This document shows, piece by piece, positions 8,124-15,521 of a DNA stretch of 18,936 bases. Every line of letters starts with the position of its first letter. Within the stretch, counting starts at the first letter, position 1. This DNA is from Dichotomicrobium sp964466965 (lineage in GTDB: Bacteria > Pseudomonadota > Alphaproteobacteria > Rhizobiales > Rhodomicrobiaceae). Under the pieces are notes generated by a model. The model made no database searches and had not been told where the DNA came from. It was given only the letters and a program-made list of their open reading frames with translations. The DNA is taken from assembly GCA_964466965.1 (NCBI GenBank), contig CAYXPZ010000047.1, positions 1 to 18,936 of the forward strand. Direction: 5' to 3'. Made by a program: the position numbers and the translations under genes.

Positions 8124-8714
8124 ATGGCACTCGTAGGGTCCACAATGGCGGCAGACGGATGGCCACGGCGTGCGTTCACCGTGGCCGAGGTCGAGCGGAT
8201 GGTTGACCTGGGGGTGATCGAACGCGGCGAGCGGTTTGAGCTGATCGGCGGAGAGATCGTTCCGATGGCCCCGAAAGGTCTGCTGCACGAAGTCTTGAAG
8301 ACCCTGCTCATCGAGCGATGGATCAAGGCGAAGCCGGACCACATCATGCTGACGCCGGAAACGACATTCCGCATCAGCGATGTGACCTATGTCGAGCCTG
8401 ACATTGTGTTTTACAGGCGCAGCGACGGGCTGGCAAACCTGCGCCCGGAAACGGCGCTGCTGGTCGTTGAAATCGCCGACAACAGCATCAGCTTTGACCT
8501 GCAGAAGAAGCCGGAAATTTACGCGGGGTGCGGCGTTGCCGAACTCTGGGTCATCGACGCGAAAACGCGTGTGATTCACGTGCATCGCAAGCCGGTGCAG
8601 CGTAATGATGGCCCGTCAGTCTATGGCGACATCAAGCAGTTCAGCCCTAGCGGCCTTGTCACGCCGGCGGCGAGCACGGATCTGGCGGTCCGGCTACAAG
8701 AATTTGCGATGTAG
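8124..8714 (+). CDS. Uma2-family (DUF820) putative endonuclease
   Basis: The 196-residue protein has the Uma2 order of motifs: FTVAEVERMVDLGVI, then ERFELIGGEIVPM, then LTPETTFRISDVTYVEPDIVFY, then LLVVEIADNSISFDLQKK, then YAGCGVAELWVID. The glutamate in FELIGGE, the aspartate in EPDIVF, and the glutamate of VVEIADNS, with the K(K)PEIYA helix after it, form the PD-(D/E)XK-like site predicted for this family. Biochemical activity is unproven for most members, and they occur as scattered single genes. GGAGG at 8108-8112 lies 11 bases before the ATG at 8124; a second in-frame ATG at 8145 is a possible alternative start. Neighbours give no functional clue. The gene is convergent with fdxA across a 60-base gap. 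Confidence 0.88.
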   Translation: MALVGSTMAADGWPRRAFTVAEVERMVDLGVIERGERFELIGGEIVPMAPKGLLHEVLKTLLIERWIKAKPDHIMLTPETTFRISDVTYVEPDIVFYRRSDGLANLRPETALLVVEIADNSISFDLQKKPEIYAGCGVAELWVIDAKTRVIHVHRKPVQRNDGPSVYGDIKQFSPSGLVTPAASTDLAVRLQEFAM

Positions 8715-8716
8715 GG

Positions 8717-8749
8717 AAAAGCGGTCGCGGCTCCGGCCGGGCCGCAACC
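8717..8749 (-). terminator. Rho-independent terminator of fdxA
   Basis: Read on the minus strand, GGTTGCGGC and GCCGCGACC (8749-8741 and 8731-8723) form a nine-pair stem including one T-G wobble, with a nine-base loop. The stem is followed after two bases by TTTT (8720-8717). On the plus strand the same position is a C-A mismatch and no T run follows, so it favours the ferredoxin transcript. Confidence 0.5.
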
Positions 8750-8774
8750 CGTCTGTATGCAGCTGATCGCCTGT

Positions 8775-9110
8775 TCAGTCACCTTCGCCCGGTTCGGGTG
8801 AGAAATACTGATCCTTGTCCTTGACGTCAGCCATCTCTTCGGCGCTGGGCAGCGGATCCTTCTTGGCCGTGATATTGGGCCACTTTTCAGAATACTCGCG
8901 GTTGACCTCCAGCCACTTTTCAAGTCCTGGCTCGGTGTCCGGCTTGATCGCCTCGACGGGGCATTCCGGTTCGCAGACGCCGCAGTCGATGCATTCATCC
9001 GGGTGGATGACGAGCATATTCTCGCCTTCATAGAAACAATCGACCGGGCACACCTCCACACAGTCGGTGTATTTGCACTTTATGCAGGAATCCAGGACCA
9101 CATACGTCAT
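8775..9110 (-). CDS. fdxA: 7Fe ferredoxin FdxA
   Basis: The 111-residue protein is a close match to the FdxA family of [3Fe-4S][4Fe-4S] ferredoxins of alphaproteobacteria. The N-terminal half has Cys at 9, 12, 17, 21 and 25 in CIKCKYTDCVEVCPVDC. The second set is CIDCGVCEPECPVEAI. An acidic, partly helical C-terminal extension (LEKWLEVNREYSEKWPNIT) is typical of the family. It is a soluble low-potential electron carrier; its partner is not evident from the neighbours. CCTCC at 9117-9121 (GGAGG on the coding strand), six bases from the ATG, supports the start. It is flanked by a likely terminator and has its own candidate promoter. Confidence 0.97.
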   Translation of the reverse strand: MTYVVLDSCIKCKYTDCVEVCPVDCFYEGENMLVIHPDECIDCGVCEPECPVEAIKPDTEPGLEKWLEVNREYSEKWPNITAKKDPLPSAEEMADVKDKDQYFSPEPGEGD

Positions 9111-9206
9111 TCAGTTCCTCCGCAGGCGCGACGCTGTTGGCATGTTCGAGCCGTATGTCCGATAGGCGGCGGCAAAAAGCAAGCCTCTTTCCCATCGCGC
9201 TGACAA

Positions 9207-9235
9207 GCTATAACCAACCTCAGCACTTGGGTAAA
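9207..9235 (-). promoter_or_regulatory. Candidate sigma-70 promoter of fdxA
   Basis: On the minus strand TTTACC (9235-9230, four of six to TTGACA) is separated by 17 bases from TATAGC (9212-9207, four of six to TATAAT), about 100 bases before the fdxA ATG. It lies in the 188-base gap between mrp and fdxA, and this gap suggests the two Fe-S genes are transcribed separately. Confidence 0.33.
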
Positions 9236-9298
9236 TCAATTTGCGGCCGGGATCAAGCATGCGCGTCAAAAAGCCCGTTCGATTTTGTGCATGTATGC

Positions 9299-10459
9299 TT
9301 ATTCGATAACGATGCGCGGACGCGCAGTCTGGGCCTTGGCCTCGCCGGTTAGCTCAGTCCAGGCCTTGGCGGCGATGTCGCGATAGACCTCTGCGTGGGG
9401 GCTGTCCGGCTCACTGGCGACCACCGGTTGGCCGCCGTCGGAGCGCTCGCGGATCGTCATGTTGAGCGGGACCTCACCGAGCAGCGGCACGCCGAGCTTT
9501 TCCGCCTCCTTGCGCGCGCCGCCATAACCGAAGATCTCTGAGCGCTCCCCGCATTTCGGGCAGAGGAAATAGCTCATGTTCTCGACGATGCCGAGCACCG
9601 GCACATTCGTCTTGCGGAACATGTTTAACCCCTTGCGCGCGTCGATCAGCGCGAGATCCTGCGGCGTTGACACGATCACCGCGCCGGCCAGCGGCACCTG
9701 CTGGGCCATGGTCAGTTGCGCGTCGCCCGTGCCCGGCGGCATGTCGACAACCAGCACGTCGAGCTCGCCCCACGAAACGTCGCGCAGCATCTGCGTCAGC
9801 GCCTGAATGACCATCGGCCCGCGCCAGATCATCGGCTCGTCCTCGGCGATCAGGAAACCCATCGACATGGCCTTCAGGCCGAACGCGTCCATCGGCTTGA
9901 GGATGTTGTTGTCGTCCACGTCCGGCCGGCCGGTCAAACCGAGCAGGCGCGGGATCGACGGGCCGTAGATGTCTGCGTCGAGGATGCCGACGCGCATGCC
10001 ATTCGCCGCGAAGCCGAGCGCGAGATTAACTGCGGTGGTGGACTTGCCGACGCCGCCCTTGCCCGAGGCGACCGCGATGATGTTCTGGACGTTCTCGATA
10101 CCGCGCAGGGTGCCACCGCCCGCACGCGCCGGACCGGTCTGCGCGTCGTTGCCGCCGCTGGCAGGGCCTTGCTGCGGCGCGGCGCGCTGCTGGCTCGCGC
10201 CGGGTTTCTGCTCTGCGGTGAGCGTTACGGTCGCGTTCTCGACGCCCGGCAGCTCCCTGATCACGACCTCGGCGGCCTGGCGCAGCGGTTCCAGCTCCTT
10301 AGCGCGTTCTGGCGGAACGGCGATTGAGAAGTAGACCTTGGACTTGTTGACGACCACTTCGGAGACGAGGCCAAGCGCGACGATGTTGCTTTCGCCGTCT
10401 GGCCCCTTGATGCGTTCGAGTTCCTTGAAGATGCGGTCTTTGGTTGGCGCTTGTGTCAT
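9299..10459 (-). CDS. apbC: Mrp/ApbC-family iron-sulfur cluster carrier ATPase
   Basis: The 386-residue protein has an N-terminal MIP18/DUF59 domain (about 5-85), a Gln/Ala/Gly-rich linker, and a MinD/ParA-type P-loop ATPase domain. The deviant Walker A GKGGVGKS is at 133-140, followed by the segments DADIYGPSIPR and VVDMPPGTGDAQL. The cluster-binding pair CPKC is at 300-303. This is the architecture of Mrp/ApbC/Ind1 scaffolds, which bind a [4Fe-4S] cluster between two subunits and deliver it to apo-enzymes in the cytosol. The frame is open to 10534, but MIP18 starts right after the ATG at 10459, which has AAGG seven bases upstream. The convergent or nearby genes do not form an obvious operon with it, although the downstream fdxA is another Fe-S protein. 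Confidence 0.95.
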   Translation of the reverse strand: MTQAPTKDRIFKELERIKGPDGESNIVALGLVSEVVVNKSKVYFSIAVPPERAKELEPLRQAAEVVIRELPGVENATVTLTAEQKPGASQQRAAPQQGPASGGNDAQTGPARAGGGTLRGIENVQNIIAVASGKGGVGKSTTAVNLALGFAANGMRVGILDADIYGPSIPRLLGLTGRPDVDDNNILKPMDAFGLKAMSMGFLIAEDEPMIWRGPMVIQALTQMLRDVSWGELDVLVVDMPPGTGDAQLTMAQQVPLAGAVIVSTPQDLALIDARKGLNMFRKTNVPVLGIVENMSYFLCPKCGERSEIFGYGGARKEAEKLGVPLLGEVPLNMTIRERSDGGQPVVASEPDSPHAEVYRDIAAKAWTELTGEAKAQTARPRIVIE

Positions 10460-10534
10460 TGGGGACCTTGAATTCACCGCCTTCTGCGTGTCCTGCTTTC
10501 CTGCGAGAGTTTTATTGAGAACGTGATCGTCCAA

Positions 10535-10778
10535 GTATGTTGCATAGGCTCAACACCCTCTCACCATAACGTCATTATGCGTCGCAACAAACGGGGTCTT
10601 GTTGAAATTCCAAGCAAAAGCATGGCATTAACCAATTTGAGACAGAATCATATATAATCATACCTATTGCCTCTCGTCAGAGCCTTGTTTATAGTCCCTG
10701 CTCTGCTCGATGCAAGGCATTGCAAGCCTCGCACAAATCTAAAGAACTTATAATTAGCAGACCAAGGATAGGAAAACG
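10535..10778. other. AT-rich gene-free stretch upstream of mrp
   Basis: No convincing long gene is seen. The stretch must hold the mrp promoter (minus strand). It contains two small dyads: CATAA-CGTCA-TTATG (10565-10579) and TGCAA-GGCA-TTGCA around 10710. Its composition shifts from GC-rich to AT-rich here, marking one edge of the low-GC island. I see no tRNA, direct repeats or integrase. Confidence 0.5.
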
Positions 10779-10919
10779 ATGCACGGTGACAACGTAGATA
10801 ATATGAATAAGCTGAGCCGAACCGGTTACCTCTCCACTTTATTTTTTGGCTTTTTAATAGGATATCGTCAAGAGTACAAAATCAAGGCGCCTGGAGAAGG
10901 CATGGGTGCGCTTTGTTGA
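10779..10919 (+). CDS. Possible small ORF, 46 residues, hydrophobic middle
   Basis: An ATG at 10779 opens 46 codons to the TGA at 10917-10919. AGGA (10770-10773) lies five bases before the ATG, a good ribosome-binding position. The middle (YLSTLFFGFLIGY) is hydrophobic and could be a short membrane segment, flanked by polar ends; the C-terminal part is basic and Gly-rich. It lies tail-to-tail with the unrecognised membrane protein (10930-12066), ten bases away. It is too short for coding statistics by eye and may be chance, so it is listed as a candidate only. Confidence 0.25.
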   Translation: MHGDNVDNMNKLSRTGYLSTLFFGFLIGYRQEYKIKAPGEGMGALC

Positions 10920-10929
10920 AATATGTATT

Positions 10930-12066
10930 TTAATGGTCTGTATTCATTCTATAACTGAAGTTGAGCTCGAAAAGTCCGAAAGGGACGTTGTTCCCAGCGT
11001 ACCTTAGATAGGTTCCTCTAGGGCGGTTCTCTTTCAAAAGGCTCATACCTGGAGGGTCATTGCCCGGGCGCTCGCAAATCACGTCTCCGTAACAATCATC
11101 GAAATGCCATTCGACCGAGAAGTCAGCGGGGCAATTTGGCGTGTACGCTCTCATGTCCCATTTGTAATTGGTGCGCCCCGTCTCTACGAGTTCTCGCAAA
11201 AAGCCAGGCCATTCGTACTTGATCGCAAAGGCCCGTCGGTTGCCCGGCATAATGGCGGGAAGGAAGTTGATCGTGAAAAGCTTGTAAGCTGGTTTGTTCT
11301 CAACGAGCAACGGAATAGTCTCGGTGTTGCCGTTGTCTAGAGCGCGAACATGAAGATGCATGGCTATTTCATCCTCAATAGGCTCAGCGTAAGGTTCACC
11401 GTGGGCCCAAAAGCGCCAAAAATGGACTTCATGTTCTCTTGATTCGATTACTATATGCTTTTGAACTTCGATATCGCCTCGTTCTTTGACAGTGTAAGTC
11501 GCGTGGAAAGAGATAAAATCATATCTAGGACGAACATTATCTTCGTACATCTGTGTTTGTATTTTCTTTATAAAAAATCTCTGTTGCTCAAGTTGTTGAG
11601 ATAGTTTCTTGACCTGTTGATCGTCCGAGATGACTTTCTCAGCGAGGTTGTCAGAGTGGTTTTCAAATATCTCAGGAGGGGATGCGTCGTCATTACGGCT
11701 AATCATCGCTTTAATAGCTTTTTTCGATCTTATGTAATTTCTGGCGAACCAATATATTGAGAACATACAAAGGTAGACAATCGAGATCAGCACTCTAGCC
11801 CACAAGTCAGAAACAGTAACTTGCTGGGAATGTTGCGGTGAAGGCTCCAGTATGTGAATAACGGCATTCTGTAAATGCCGGGAAAGCTCATCCATGGCAA
11901 ACAGGATGGGAAATAAACTGCCGCTAAAATAGAGTGTAAATTTTACTAGTTCCTTGTGAAAATCGGAATATTCTGCGATTACGCGATTCTCGTTTTGGGT
12001 CGGTGGCGCTTTCGTCTCTAGGTGTTTTGTTTTTTCCTGCTGTTCATTCGTTGTATATTTGACCAT
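10930..12066 (-). CDS. Unrecognised membrane protein: two TM helices, coiled coil, beta-rich domain
   Basis: I do not recognise this 378-residue protein. Residues 1-40 are polar and charged. Residues about 41-60 (FTLYFSGSLFPILFAMDEL) and 91-112 (VLISIVYLCMFSIYWF) are the likely membrane helices, with a loop of about 30 residues between them. Residues 145-175 (KKLSQQLEQQRFFIKKIQTQ) look like a coiled coil. Residues about 180-378 are rich in alternating hydrophobic residues, Trp/Tyr and turns (HFWRFWAHGEPY, FAIKYEWPGF, FSVEWHFDD, FELNFSYR), suggesting a beta-sandwich. The plan (two TM helices, coiled coil, cytosolic sensor or effector domain) resembles membrane effectors of some conflict systems, but no cyclase, TIR or nuclease partner is adjacent, so this is only analogy. 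GGAGGGG (12084-12078), 11 bases before the ATG at 12066, sets the start; the frame is open to 12210. Codon use is AT-rich, unlike its neighbours, which suggests transfer. Confidence 0.72.
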   Translation of the reverse strand: MVKYTTNEQQEKTKHLETKAPPTQNENRVIAEYSDFHKELVKFTLYFSGSLFPILFAMDELSRHLQNAVIHILEPSPQHSQQVTVSDLWARVLISIVYLCMFSIYWFARNYIRSKKAIKAMISRNDDASPPEIFENHSDNLAEKVISDDQQVKKLSQQLEQQRFFIKKIQTQMYEDNVRPRYDFISFHATYTVKERGDIEVQKHIVIESREHEVHFWRFWAHGEPYAEPIEDEIAMHLHVRALDNGNTETIPLLVENKPAYKLFTINFLPAIMPGNRRAFAIKYEWPGFLRELVETGRTNYKWDMRAYTPNCPADFSVEWHFDDCYGDVICERPGNDPPGMSLLKENRPRGTYLRYAGNNVPFGLFELNFSYRMNTDH

Positions 12067-12085
12067 CTCAGAAAATTCCCCTCCA

Positions 12086-12110
12086 CACGTGGTTTCTGAG
12101 TTGCCACGTG
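12086..12110 (-). promoter_or_regulatory. Inverted repeat with two CACGTG boxes next to the ribosome binding site
   Basis: CACGTGG (12086-12092) and CCACGTG (12104-12110) form a perfect seven-base-pair inverted repeat around an 11-base spacer. Each arm contains the self-complementary hexamer CACGTG, with centres 19 bases apart (about two helical turns). In the mRNA of the minus-strand membrane protein, the hairpin ends one base before GGAGGGG. It could be an operator for a dimeric regulator or a hairpin that affects ribosome access. Confidence 0.4.
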
Positions 12111-12225
12111 ATAAATCTCTAACAATGCCGGGTTGGGGGTGGATGAAAAGAGTGCGAATGCCGGATGAGTGGATGCGCCTGCTTTGGAATGGGAAAGCGC
12201 GAAAGTCCAAAAACGCATTCTCGTG

Positions 12226-12240
12226 AAGCGTCTAACGCTT
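12226..12240. repeat. Short perfect inverted repeat in the divergent intergenic region
   Basis: AAGCGT-CTA-ACGCTT is a perfect six-base-pair inverted repeat. It lies in the 373-base gap between the divergent membrane-protein gene and the quinone oxidoreductase gene. Apart from this repeat, the twin-CACGTG element and the candidate promoter at 12300-12327, I see no gene or RNA in the gap. The repeat may be an operator half-site pair; function unknown. Confidence 0.3.
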
Positions 12241-12299
12241 GGTGTTAACAGGAGCAAGACCTGTCGAAAGCTCGGCTTAATTGGCAACATCTTTACCAT

Positions 12300-12327
12300 T
12301 TGTCTAAATTTTAACACAACTTAATAT
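12300..12327 (+). promoter_or_regulatory. Candidate promoter of the quinone oxidoreductase gene
   Basis: TTGTCT (12300-12305) and TAATAT (12322-12327) are separated by 16 bases, each matching about four of six consensus positions, 113 bases before the ATG at 12440. The local sequence is AT-rich, as expected for a promoter, but the low GC of the whole island lowers the value of such matches. Confidence 0.3.
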
Positions 12328-12439
12328 CTGGTGCCACTGGTGATCTCTCGATGGCGGTTGTGCCGCTGAGGAGCTAACACTTGCTGGAGGCGGGCAGTTT
12401 GTCCTATTCAGACATCATTTTGCGAGAGGACAAGCACCC

Positions 12440-13417
12440 ATGCCCCACGCCATTCGTGTTCACAGCTACGGCGGTCCGGAGGAGATGCGCTGGGAGAGCG
12501 TCGATGTTCCGCCGCCCGGTCCCGGCGAAGTGACGCTGCGCCACAAGGCCGTCGGCCTCAACTATATCGACGTTTATCACCGCACCGGGCTTTACCCGCA
12601 GCCAAACCTGCCGTTCACGCCGGGTTCCGAGGGTGCGGGCGAAGTTGTTGCGCTGGGCGAAGGGGTGAGCGGCCTGTCCGTGGGCGACCGCGTCGCTTAC
12701 GCGGGGCCGATCGGATCGTATGCCGAAGAACGCAACATCCCGGCCGACCGTGTCGTCACGCTGCCGCCTGGGATCGACGATCAGACCGCCGCGGCGATGA
12801 TGCTGCAAGGCATGACCACGCGCTACCTGCTGCGCAAAACCTACAATGTCGGCCCGGACACAGTCATGCTGTTCCACGCCGCCGCCGGCGGCGTCGGTTT
12901 GATCGCCTGCCAGTGGGCCTCGGCGCTCGGCGCGACGATTATCGGCACTGTCGGCTCGGCCGAGAAGGGCGAACTCGCCCGTGCGCATGGCTGCACGCAT
13001 GTGATCAACTACCGCGAGGAAGACTTCGTCGCGCGCGTGCGCGACATTACCGGCGGCGAACTTTGTGACGTGGTCTACGATTCGGTCGGCAAGGACACCT
13101 ATCCCGGCTCGCTTGACTGTTTGAAGCCGCGCGGCCTCTGGGTCAGCTTCGGCAACGCCTCGGGCAAGGTTCCGCCTGTCGATATTGGTATTCTCGCCGC
13201 GAAAGGCTCGCTGTTCCTGACGCGCCCGTCGCTGGCGGCTTACATCGCCAAGCGGGACGAACTCGAGGAAACGGCGACGGACCTGTTTGAGATGGTCACA
13301 AGCGGCAAGGTGAAGATCAACGTCAACCAGACCTATCGCTTGAGCGAAGCCGCCCAGGCGCATCGCGATCTCGAAGCGCGCAAGACAACCGGATCAACCG
13401 TTTTGCTCGTTGATTAG
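12440..13417 (+). CDS. qor: NADPH:quinone oxidoreductase, zeta-crystallin type (MDR family)
   Basis: The 325-residue protein is a full-length, zinc-free medium-chain dehydrogenase/reductase. It has the QOR signature NYIDVYHRTGLY (41-52), PGSEGAGEV (61-69), and the Rossmann nucleotide-binding motif AAAGGVG (147-153), as in quinone oxidoreductases. It lacks the cysteine ligands of zinc alcohol dehydrogenases. By family it reduces quinones using NADPH in the cytosol; the real substrate could also be another activated alkene or carbonyl. GAGAGGA nine bases before the ATG supports the start. Composition returns to high GC here, marking the other edge of the AT-rich island. It is followed after 14-80 bases, depending on the start chosen, by the glycosyltransferase gene. 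Confidence 0.93.
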   Translation: MPHAIRVHSYGGPEEMRWESVDVPPPGPGEVTLRHKAVGLNYIDVYHRTGLYPQPNLPFTPGSEGAGEVVALGEGVSGLSVGDRVAYAGPIGSYAEERNIPADRVVTLPPGIDDQTAAAMMLQGMTTRYLLRKTYNVGPDTVMLFHAAAGGVGLIACQWASALGATIIGTVGSAEKGELARAHGCTHVINYREEDFVARVRDITGGELCDVVYDSVGKDTYPGSLDCLKPRGLWVSFGNASGKVPPVDIGILAAKGSLFLTRPSLAAYIAKRDELEETATDLFEMVTSGKVKINVNQTYRLSEAAQAHRDLEARKTTGSTVLLVD

Positions 13418-13420
13418 AAC

Positions 13421-13450
13421 GCGATCCGCAAATGCGGAACCGGTTTTCGC
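13421..13450 (+). repeat. Degenerate Hyphomicrobiales-type intergenic palindrome
   Basis: The segment GATCCGCAAATGCGGAACC followed by GGTTTTCGCA resembles a palindromic element I recall as abundant in rhizobial and related genomes (a GATC..AAA..GGGAACCGGTTTTC core). CCGCAAATGCGG (13426-13437) and AACCGGTT (13438-13445) are each self-complementary. It lies directly after the qor stop and covers the first ATG of the next frame. The family match is from memory and only one copy is visible in this window. Confidence 0.45.
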
Positions 13451-13500
13451 ACACGCCGCGCGCTCAATCGGACGAAGCGGGGCCGCTATCGGGGGCAATT

Positions 13501-15054
13501 GTGCTGAACCATACGCGACGGGCTGACGCCCAGACCCACGAGGGCCAGTCCGCCATCTATAGCCTTGGCGGGATCCTTACCGCGGCAGGGCTGTACGCGC
13601 TCGTTCACGTCGCTGCACGCCTCATCGCATCGTTCAATCTCGGCGAGGACGACCCCCTCCCGGAGATCTTCATTCAGCAGCTTCAGCTTGGTTATCTGCC
13701 GGCCCGCCCGCCGCTCTATGACTGGTTGATCTGGGCAACGCAGTTGCTCACCGGGGCGGGCGTCGTCAGTTATCAGCTTCTGAAATACACGCTGCTTGTC
13801 GCCACCTGCGGATTCCTGTTCCTGGCGGCCCGGCGGGTGTTGGCGGGAGACGCGTTGTGGGCTTTTCTTACCGCGGAATCGCTCGCGCTCATCTACCAGA
13901 TCAGCTGGCGCTTTCATGAGGGCTTTACCTACCAGGTCGGCGCGATGGCGCTGGTCGCCGCGACGTTCTGGGCATTTCTGCGCGCGCTTGCGCCTGGGCG
14001 TTGGCGCGACTTCGCACTGCTCGGCGTATTCGCGGGATTGGGGCTTCTCTGCGCCCAGGAATTCTGGGTTTTTCTGGCAACGCTCGTTATCGCCGCCACC
14101 CTCCAGCCCGGCGTACGGGCGCAGCTGATGACAGCGAGGGGCGGGATGGCCGTGGTCATCGCACTGATAGTGTTCGCGCCGCATCTGGTGTGGCTGTCGA
14201 GCGAGACAGGGCGTCTCGCGGCGGCCTTGCCTGATTGGCAGCTTCCAACACCGGAGACCTGGGGTGATGTGGGGCAGGGGGTGCGCCGCGCCTTCACCGA
14301 GCCGCTGATGTATCTCGCTCCGCTGGTTTTCATCTATCCAATCATGTTCCCGCGGATGGCGCCGCAAACGTTGCGGGAGGCGCGGCTGTGGCCGACGGCC
14401 GGCGCAAGCGATATGGAACAGCTCCTCCTGCACATGACGCTCTTGAGCATCGCCGCCCTTTTGCTGGGCGCGCTCGTCGCGGGCGTCTGGTCGTATCCGA
14501 CCCATGCACTGATGCCGCTCTTCTTGCTCACAACGATCTGGATGGCGGCGCGCGCGCGGCGCGCAGCGAGAACCAAGGGGGAGATTCGTCGCTTCGTTTG
14601 GCTTGCCGTGGTTATCACGCTGGTGGCTTTGGGCGGACGGCTCGCGAACATGTATGTGCTGGAGCCGGTCTGCCAGATATGCCGCTGGGCCATCCCTTAC
14701 GCCGAACTTGCCAAAGCTATCGACAGACAGACGCCAGCACATGCCGATATTGTGGTCATTGATAACGATTTGGGTGGCAATCTGCGGCGCTTCTTCGCCC
14801 ACCGGCGGATCATTTTGGCGGGACATCCGCCCTTCACCGCTGCGCCGGCCGGTGGGCCATATGTCCTGTTATGGGATTCCGAGACAAGTGATCGGCGCGC
14901 GCTGCGCGGGTTCCGCGTTGAATTTCCCGCCACCGCGCAGAAGGCGATACGGCAGGCGAGAAGCATCGCGATTGACTGGACTGGCCATTTCTGGCAGCCG
15001 GACGGCTACCGGGAATCGGTTTGGCGGTTTACGGTTTTGTCACCGCAGCAGTAA
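13501..15054 (+). CDS. GT39/ArnT-like polytopic membrane glycosyltransferase
   Basis: The protein is polytopic, with a first hydrophobic helix (GGILTAAGLYALVHVAA). A loop follows carrying the acidic pair and the EDDPLPEIFIQQLQLGY..PARPPLYDWLIW motif, which matches the GT39/GT83 (PMT/ArnT) pattern of an Asp/Glu pair followed by a GY..PPL.xWL segment. About ten further hydrophobic helices and a soluble C-terminal domain follow. Members use lipid-linked sugars at the outer face of the inner membrane to modify lipid A, polysaccharide or proteins; the acceptor here is unknown. Two starts are possible. The ATG at 13432 has no Shine-Dalgarno sequence and sits inside a repeat-like palindrome. The in-frame GTG at 13501 follows GGGGG by about six bases and is chosen (517 residues; 540 from 13432). 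The gene follows qor on the same strand. Confidence 0.85.
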   Translation: MLNHTRRADAQTHEGQSAIYSLGGILTAAGLYALVHVAARLIASFNLGEDDPLPEIFIQQLQLGYLPARPPLYDWLIWATQLLTGAGVVSYQLLKYTLLVATCGFLFLAARRVLAGDALWAFLTAESLALIYQISWRFHEGFTYQVGAMALVAATFWAFLRALAPGRWRDFALLGVFAGLGLLCAQEFWVFLATLVIAATLQPGVRAQLMTARGGMAVVIALIVFAPHLVWLSSETGRLAAALPDWQLPTPETWGDVGQGVRRAFTEPLMYLAPLVFIYPIMFPRMAPQTLREARLWPTAGASDMEQLLLHMTLLSIAALLLGALVAGVWSYPTHALMPLFLLTTIWMAARARRAARTKGEIRRFVWLAVVITLVALGGRLANMYVLEPVCQICRWAIPYAELAKAIDRQTPAHADIVVIDNDLGGNLRRFFAHRRIILAGHPPFTAAPAGGPYVLLWDSETSDRRALRGFRVEFPATAQKAIRQARSIAIDWTGHFWQPDGYRESVWRFTVLSPQQ

Positions 15055-15205
15055 AAAGCGCGTATTCCCCTCGATTATATTTACCATATCTTTTCGATGT
15101 TCTGTCAGCGTGCCGCCTCGATCGCCGCGCGTGAGGCCAATGCTGCGCTCCGCGTGTGTGCGGTTGGAGTTCTTGTATCAGTTGGCGTAAGCGGAGTATT
15201 GCGCT

Positions 15206-15475
15206 ATGGCACGACACGACAATGAATCTTCGACAGTTCACGGGGGCGGCGGCAGCGCGCAAGCCAGTGATGCGTTTCTGCGGCTTGGCATCCAATACGC
15301 GACCGGAAATGGCGTCGCGCACGACCTGGTCGCGGCCCACAAATGGCTGAATATCGCAGCTATCCGCGGCAACTGCGATGCGCTGCGCTATCGTCGCGAG
15401 ATCGCCGAAGAAATGACCAAGACTCAACTTGGCAAAGCTCTCAAGGAGGCGCGCGCCTGGTTCAATCTGCGCTGA
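15206..15475 (+). CDS. Short Sel1-like repeat protein
   Basis: The 89-residue protein contains one Sel1/TPR-like unit, SDAFLRLGIQYATGNGV followed by AHDLVAAHKWLNIAAIRGN, then a helical tail (RYRREIAEEMTKTQLGKAL, EARAWFNL). This compact form, with the AHKWxNxAA core and an R-R-E-I-A-E-M helix, is common in alphaproteobacteria. Sel1 repeats mediate protein contacts, and the partner here is unknown. The first 20 residues are polar and Gly-rich, with no signal peptide. GGAG about a dozen bases before the ATG is a modest ribosome binding site. The 151 bases upstream of it contain no other gene I can see. ghrA follows after 46 bases on the same strand. Confidence 0.85.
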   Translation: MARHDNESSTVHGGGGSAQASDAFLRLGIQYATGNGVAHDLVAAHKWLNIAAIRGNCDALRYRREIAEEMTKTQLGKALKEARAWFNLR

Positions 15476-15521
15476 AGAGGCGGGAGCATGCTACGTTCTC
15501 GCCTGAAATCCGGAGTGTGCG

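Noticed and set aside
12067..12210. Extended N-terminus of the island membrane protein to 12210
   Set aside because: GGAGGGG is correctly spaced only for the ATG at 12066, and the extension covers the inverted repeat and likely leader.
13486..14826. Minus-strand open frame (446 codons) opposite the GT39 gene
   Set aside because: The translation is highly charged and low-complexity, while the plus strand encodes a coherent polytopic membrane protein.
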